NCBI GenBank assembly: GCA_002316275.1
Contig: DCDE01000023.1
Coordinates: 1 to 25,999, forward strand
Direction: 5' to 3'
DNA: 25,999 nucleotides
Source of the DNA: Caldifarciminota bacterium UBA1063
GTDB lineage: Bacteria; Hydrothermota; Hydrothermia; UBA1063
The notes under the pieces were generated by a model. The model saw only the letters and a list, made by a program, of their open reading frames with translations. It was not told the DNA's origin and ran no database searches. Made by a program: the position numbers and the translations under genes. Below, one piece after another: positions 24,301-25,999 of this stretch. Each line of letters opens with the position of its first letter. The stretch's first letter is position 1.

Positions 24301-24622
24301 AATTATTGGAACAGATACTACCTCACTTTTTTCTACCGACTCCGAATCCGAAGCCCATTATCTTTGCGCCATTATCAATTCAAAACCAGTTAGAGATTTT
24401 ATTAAATCCTTTTCTTCCGCTGGTCGGGGTTTTGGCACGCCTTCAGTAATGGAGCATGTTGGCATTCCAAAATTCGACCCCAAAAATCCGCTTCATCAAA
24501 AACTTGCTGAAATTTCCAAAAAATGCCACCAACTCAAAGCCGAAGGTAAAGAAAAAGAAATAGAAAAATTAGAAAAAGAAAATGACGAATTAGTTTGCGA
24601 ACTCTTTAACATAAAGGGATGA
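21398..24622 (+). CDS. Type IIG-like restriction endonuclease/N6-adenine DNA methyltransferase
   Basis: A 1074-residue single-chain protein of the large Eco57I/COG1002-type methylase group. Near residues 71-87 an N-terminal segment GRSDAVHGQVIIEYEPP has PD-(D/E)xK character (D74, E83-x-E85; the usual lysine is glutamate). The methylase core has motif I FLDPACGSGTFL near 412-423 and motif IV NPPW at 611-614, the amino-methyltransferase signature. The rest probably holds target recognition; the C-terminus is a short charged coiled coil. One protein could cut and methylate; no separate specificity subunit is beside it. Start ATG 21398 is preferred to TTG 21392; no Shine-Dalgarno is seen. Base use reads more A-rich than the housekeeping genes, suggesting transfer. 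A PglX-like or methylase-only role is the alternative. Confidence 0.83.
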   Translation: MREFKKSQNKVANHNSLPKLADSLVSKTKNLLREAKTEEDLRIGFEKLLEPIRSELNLKSTPKYEKSVYSGRSDAVHGQVIIEYEPPKSFSSKRNIDHAHEQLVNYLSDEAKETKLTQLVGVGFDGEQIFFVQYQDKNDKKIDKTKFFIRGPYDFNPESARTFLIHLRGLSRLPLTAENLAQKFGPQSELAPKIVSALANALEYWGDQTHIRTFFNEWKRLFGIVYGEQFTGGHQEKEAEMLSKLYKVGKETDFQELLFSVHTYFAFLMKLIAAELLTLRETSFSSSLASELAHIPDDDLKRQLEDIENGGIYARKGITNFLEGDFFRWYLDAFDSPELKEAIREVARALSEFEPATSTLGPISTRDLLKKLYQYLVPQEVRHRLGEYYTPDWLAELLLNEVGYDGNTLKRFLDPACGSGTFLVLAIQRAKEHGQKENLPPLEIAKRIVANIWGFDLNPLAVIAARTNYLFALGDLVNELPRVEIPIYLTDSVLTPTRTTGNLFGEFLEVSTSVGKFQVPAEWVRDGGFLLANAAPLVEEMSKKNQCSVDEAMTRFKKEGLVFPTNEQIVKNFYNQILELEKQNKNGIWARFLKNSFAPMVAGKFDFVVGNPPWIRWGYLSEEYRKATFNLWVEYGLFPKTQDFASRRLGGGEKDFSMLFTYASADYYLKDSAKLGFLITQEVFKSKGAGEGFRRFQLGDRKYFKVLKAHDLVSIQPFEGAANKTAAIILKKGEKTEYPLPYFIWTKKKGIGKIATDKLLDEVLPLLQKKKYSAKPIGSKIGAWQTFSETQKELGFIKGKNAYQARRGASTEPYGVFWIEVRQVLSNGNIIVRNLVEKGKRSIPQKEYSIEPDLIYPAVRGADIQRWGIKSNIFVLIPYPFLSNMPYTETKLRQVYPRTYTYLTDFKNILIERAAYIKLYQPAGKPFYSQYNIQNYTFSKYKVLWKRMANDIIAAVVSQVKTPFGYKIIIGTDTTSLFSTDSESEAHYLCAIINSKPVRDFIKSFSSAGRGFGTPSVMEHVGIPKFDPKNPLHQKLAEISKKCHQLKAEGKEKEIEKLEKENDELVCELFNIKG

Positions 24623-24721
24623 TATAGAAGTCAAACCTCTTTAGGGGTGTGTTGTACCTGCTATTTTTGAGACCGTATAAAATATTATCTCATGATTAAA
24701 AATCACGACCACAACCCCTTC

Positions 24722-24750
24722 TTGACAAAAGACCAAGTATACTACAAAAT
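24722..24750 (+). promoter_or_regulatory. Putative promoter of cas6
   Basis: TTGACA (24722-24727) and CAAAAT (24745-24750) are 17 bases apart, in the 151-base gap between the restriction-methylase gene and cas6. The -35 is perfect, the -10 has 4 of 6 matches. The leader to the cas6 ATG would be short and lacks a Shine-Dalgarno. Confidence 0.5.
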
Positions 24751-24773
24751 TTAACAAAATCTAATTTAGATAA

Positions 24774-25508
24774 ATGAGATTGGGGATTGTATTTAAATCA
24801 GAAAATAAGGTGATACTTCCTCTATCATATAATGAAATTGTTCAAGGCTTTATTTATGGGAATTTATCCCCCACCGTAGCAGAACACCTTCACGAAGAAG
24901 GGTTTAAAGATGGAAAAAGAAGTTTCAGACTTTTCACGTTCTCAAGGCTATTAGGAAATTTTACAATTCAAAACGATTCTTTTCAAATAAAGAGCCCCTT
25001 TAAGTTAATCATTTCGTCACCCCACAGAGACACTCTTCAGAACCTCGCTGAGAACCTTCTAAAATCACCGGAAGCAGAACTTGGAAATCAGAAGGTAACA
25101 ATTGAATCGATTAGCGCCCACTTTACCCCACCCCTCGAGGGAGAAGCGGAAATTGAAATGCTCTCACCAGTGACCGTTTACAGTACTTTAACACGAGCCG
25201 ATGGAGGCAAAAAAACATATTATTACAACCCCAAAGAAGAAGAATTTTCAGTCTTAATAAGAGAAAACATTATAAAAAAATATAAAGCACTTTATGAGAA
25301 AGACCCAGGAGGAACGGAATTTCATATTGAACCACTTAAAGTCTTAAAGAAAGATGAAAAAATTATTACTTACAAGGGCTTTGTTATAAAAGGTTGGATG
25401 GGAACGTATAAAATATCCGGGACCCCAGAGCTTTTAAAAATTGCATACGAGGCGGGTATTGGAGCAAAAAACTCTCAGGGGTTCGGATGCTTTGAGGTAA
25501 TAAAGTAA
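24774..25508 (+). CDS. cas6: CRISPR-associated endoribonuclease Cas6
   Basis: Cas6 cuts the repeat sequences of CRISPR transcripts into crRNAs in Type I and III systems. The 244-residue protein has the double RRM-like (RAMP) character. The N-terminal part contains LSPTVAEHLHEEG with a candidate catalytic histidine, then RSFRLFTFSRLLG, which is typical of Cas6. The C-terminus has the glycine-rich loop GIGAKNSQGFGCFEVI that marks the family. Length is usual. It has its own promoter candidate. The gene after it begins 14 bases downstream, so a cas operon seems to start here. No repeat-spacer array is within the window, so function with a cognate array is not tested. Confidence 0.9.
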   Translation: MRLGIVFKSENKVILPLSYNEIVQGFIYGNLSPTVAEHLHEEGFKDGKRSFRLFTFSRLLGNFTIQNDSFQIKSPFKLIISSPHRDTLQNLAENLLKSPEAELGNQKVTIESISAHFTPPLEGEAEIEMLSPVTVYSTLTRADGGKKTYYYNPKEEEFSVLIRENIIKKYKALYEKDPGGTEFHIEPLKVLKKDEKIITYKGFVIKGWMGTYKISGTPELLKIAYEAGIGAKNSQGFGCFEVIK

Positions 25509-25522
25509 AGGGGGTTAAAAAG

Positions 25523-25966
25523 ATGAGATGTGATGAGTTTTATAGGGAGTACCTCAATATCCAAAACCCGTATGAATTTCAGGTAAAAACATGGCAATTA
25601 ATACAGGAACCGAAATTTCCACTTCTTATCAAAGCACCTGGTGGCTCAGGTAAAACCGAGGCAGTAGTTGCACCCTTTTTGGCTCAGTTCGTGAAAAATG
25701 AGTTTTCTCTCGCTCCACGGCTGATGGGGGCTTCTTTATCTCATGCAATCCCCCATATGAACCCAAAAGAAATCGTAGTAGTTTATTCTGAAATTGGACC
25801 TTTACCATTCCCTGTATCACCGATGTATTCAGATTATATTTCCAAAACAGCTGGTTTAATGCCTAAGGATGCAAAATTCCTCTATTGGGGTCCAGAAACC
25901 CCAGAAGGATTTAGTAAAAAGGATACCATTGATGAGATATTTGCTGAACTCTTAAGCAAGGTCTAA
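25523..25966 (+). CDS. Short chimeric ORF: Cas3 helicase N-terminus fused to a foreign tail
   Basis: A 147-residue ORF made of two unlike parts. Residues 1-67 match the start of a Cas3 helicase: YEFQVKTW and the Walker A LLIKAPGGSGKTEAVVAPFL (GxGKT at 41-45, where GG replaces the usual TG). The Cas3 sequence stops near residue 67, about nucleotide 25724, where the helicase should go on for hundreds of residues. The tail (residues 68-147) contains NPKEIVVVYSEIGPLPFPVSP and has no helicase motifs; its place before a possible cas5 makes a Cas7 (Cst2/DevR-like) C-terminus conceivable, but weakly. A deletion joining cas3 to another cas gene would explain it. It is well spaced after GGGGG and starts ATG 25523. 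It is unlikely to act as a helicase. Confidence 0.6.
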   Translation: MRCDEFYREYLNIQNPYEFQVKTWQLIQEPKFPLLIKAPGGSGKTEAVVAPFLAQFVKNEFSLAPRLMGASLSHAIPHMNPKEIVVVYSEIGPLPFPVSPMYSDYISKTAGLMPKDAKFLYWGPETPEGFSKKDTIDEIFAELLSKV

Positions 25967-25968
25967 AA

Positions 25969-25999
25969 ATGAAGGCGTTAGTCTTTAACATAAGAGTGA
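25969..25999 (+). CDS. Start of a gene cut by the window edge, possibly cas5
   Basis: Two bases after the preceding stop an ATG opens a frame reading MKALVFNIRV up to the window end. This short N-terminus resembles Cas5 proteins, which often start MKAL followed by hydrophobic residues, and the cas6-containing context agrees. Ten residues cannot prove it. Confidence 0.35.
   Translation, partial: MKALVFNIRV

Noticed and set aside
24623..24773. Possible CRISPR repeat or leader before cas6
   Set aside because: No repeated unit is present; only a promoter-like sequence was found.

Overview
The window looks like a chromosomal piece of a diderm (LPS-type) bacterium. Evidence for an outer membrane is a BamD-like lipoprotein and a heptose-1-phosphate adenylyltransferase. 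These sit beside genes more familiar from Firmicutes-like clusters (DivIVA, YggS, and a fatty-acid-kinase/DegV system). This mix, the dense overlapping operons and the frequent GTG/TTG starts would suit a deep-branching or candidate-phylum lineage, possibly thermophilic. That placement is inference; no rRNA is present to settle it.

Layout. (1) 45-1805 (+) encodes a fusion of the kinase part of FakA with a complete DegV/FakB fatty-acid-binding domain. It converges on 2383-1814 (-), nadD, which overlaps bamD (3132-2371, -). A separate MFS transporter lies at 4343-3174 (-). (2) From 14674 down to 4466 (-) runs an almost gapless 13-gene cluster read from one good promoter (14699-14727): slyD-type PPIase, a small membrane protein, yggS, divIVA, purine nucleoside phosphorylase, purD, rfaE2/hldE-C, an S13 D,D-carboxypeptidase, a class III aminotransferase, a LuxE-like acyl-activating enzyme, a LuxC-like acyl reductase, queD and queE. 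The aminotransferase/LuxE/LuxC trio could together turn a carboxylic acid into an aldehyde and then an amine. That is the most interesting metabolic proposal here. (3) 15022-18687 (+) is a MoxR / DUF58 / TgpA-like transglutaminase operon that starts divergently from the cluster. (4) fabF and acpP (-) lie downstream of a tRNA-Leu(CAG) and probably share its promoter.

(5) Beyond the tRNA (from about 20.5 kb) the content changes to accessory DNA. There is a decayed tyrosine recombinase with an in-frame stop and lost catalytic arginines. It is followed by a large single-chain Type IIG-like restriction-methylase, then the start of a CRISPR-Cas locus: cas6, a short chimeric ORF joining a Cas3 helicase N-terminus to an unrelated tail (possibly Cas7-like), and what may be the first codons of cas5 at the window edge. 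The right-hand part therefore resembles a defence island abutting a tRNA. No CRISPR array, rRNA, complete IS element or convincing intrinsic terminator was seen.
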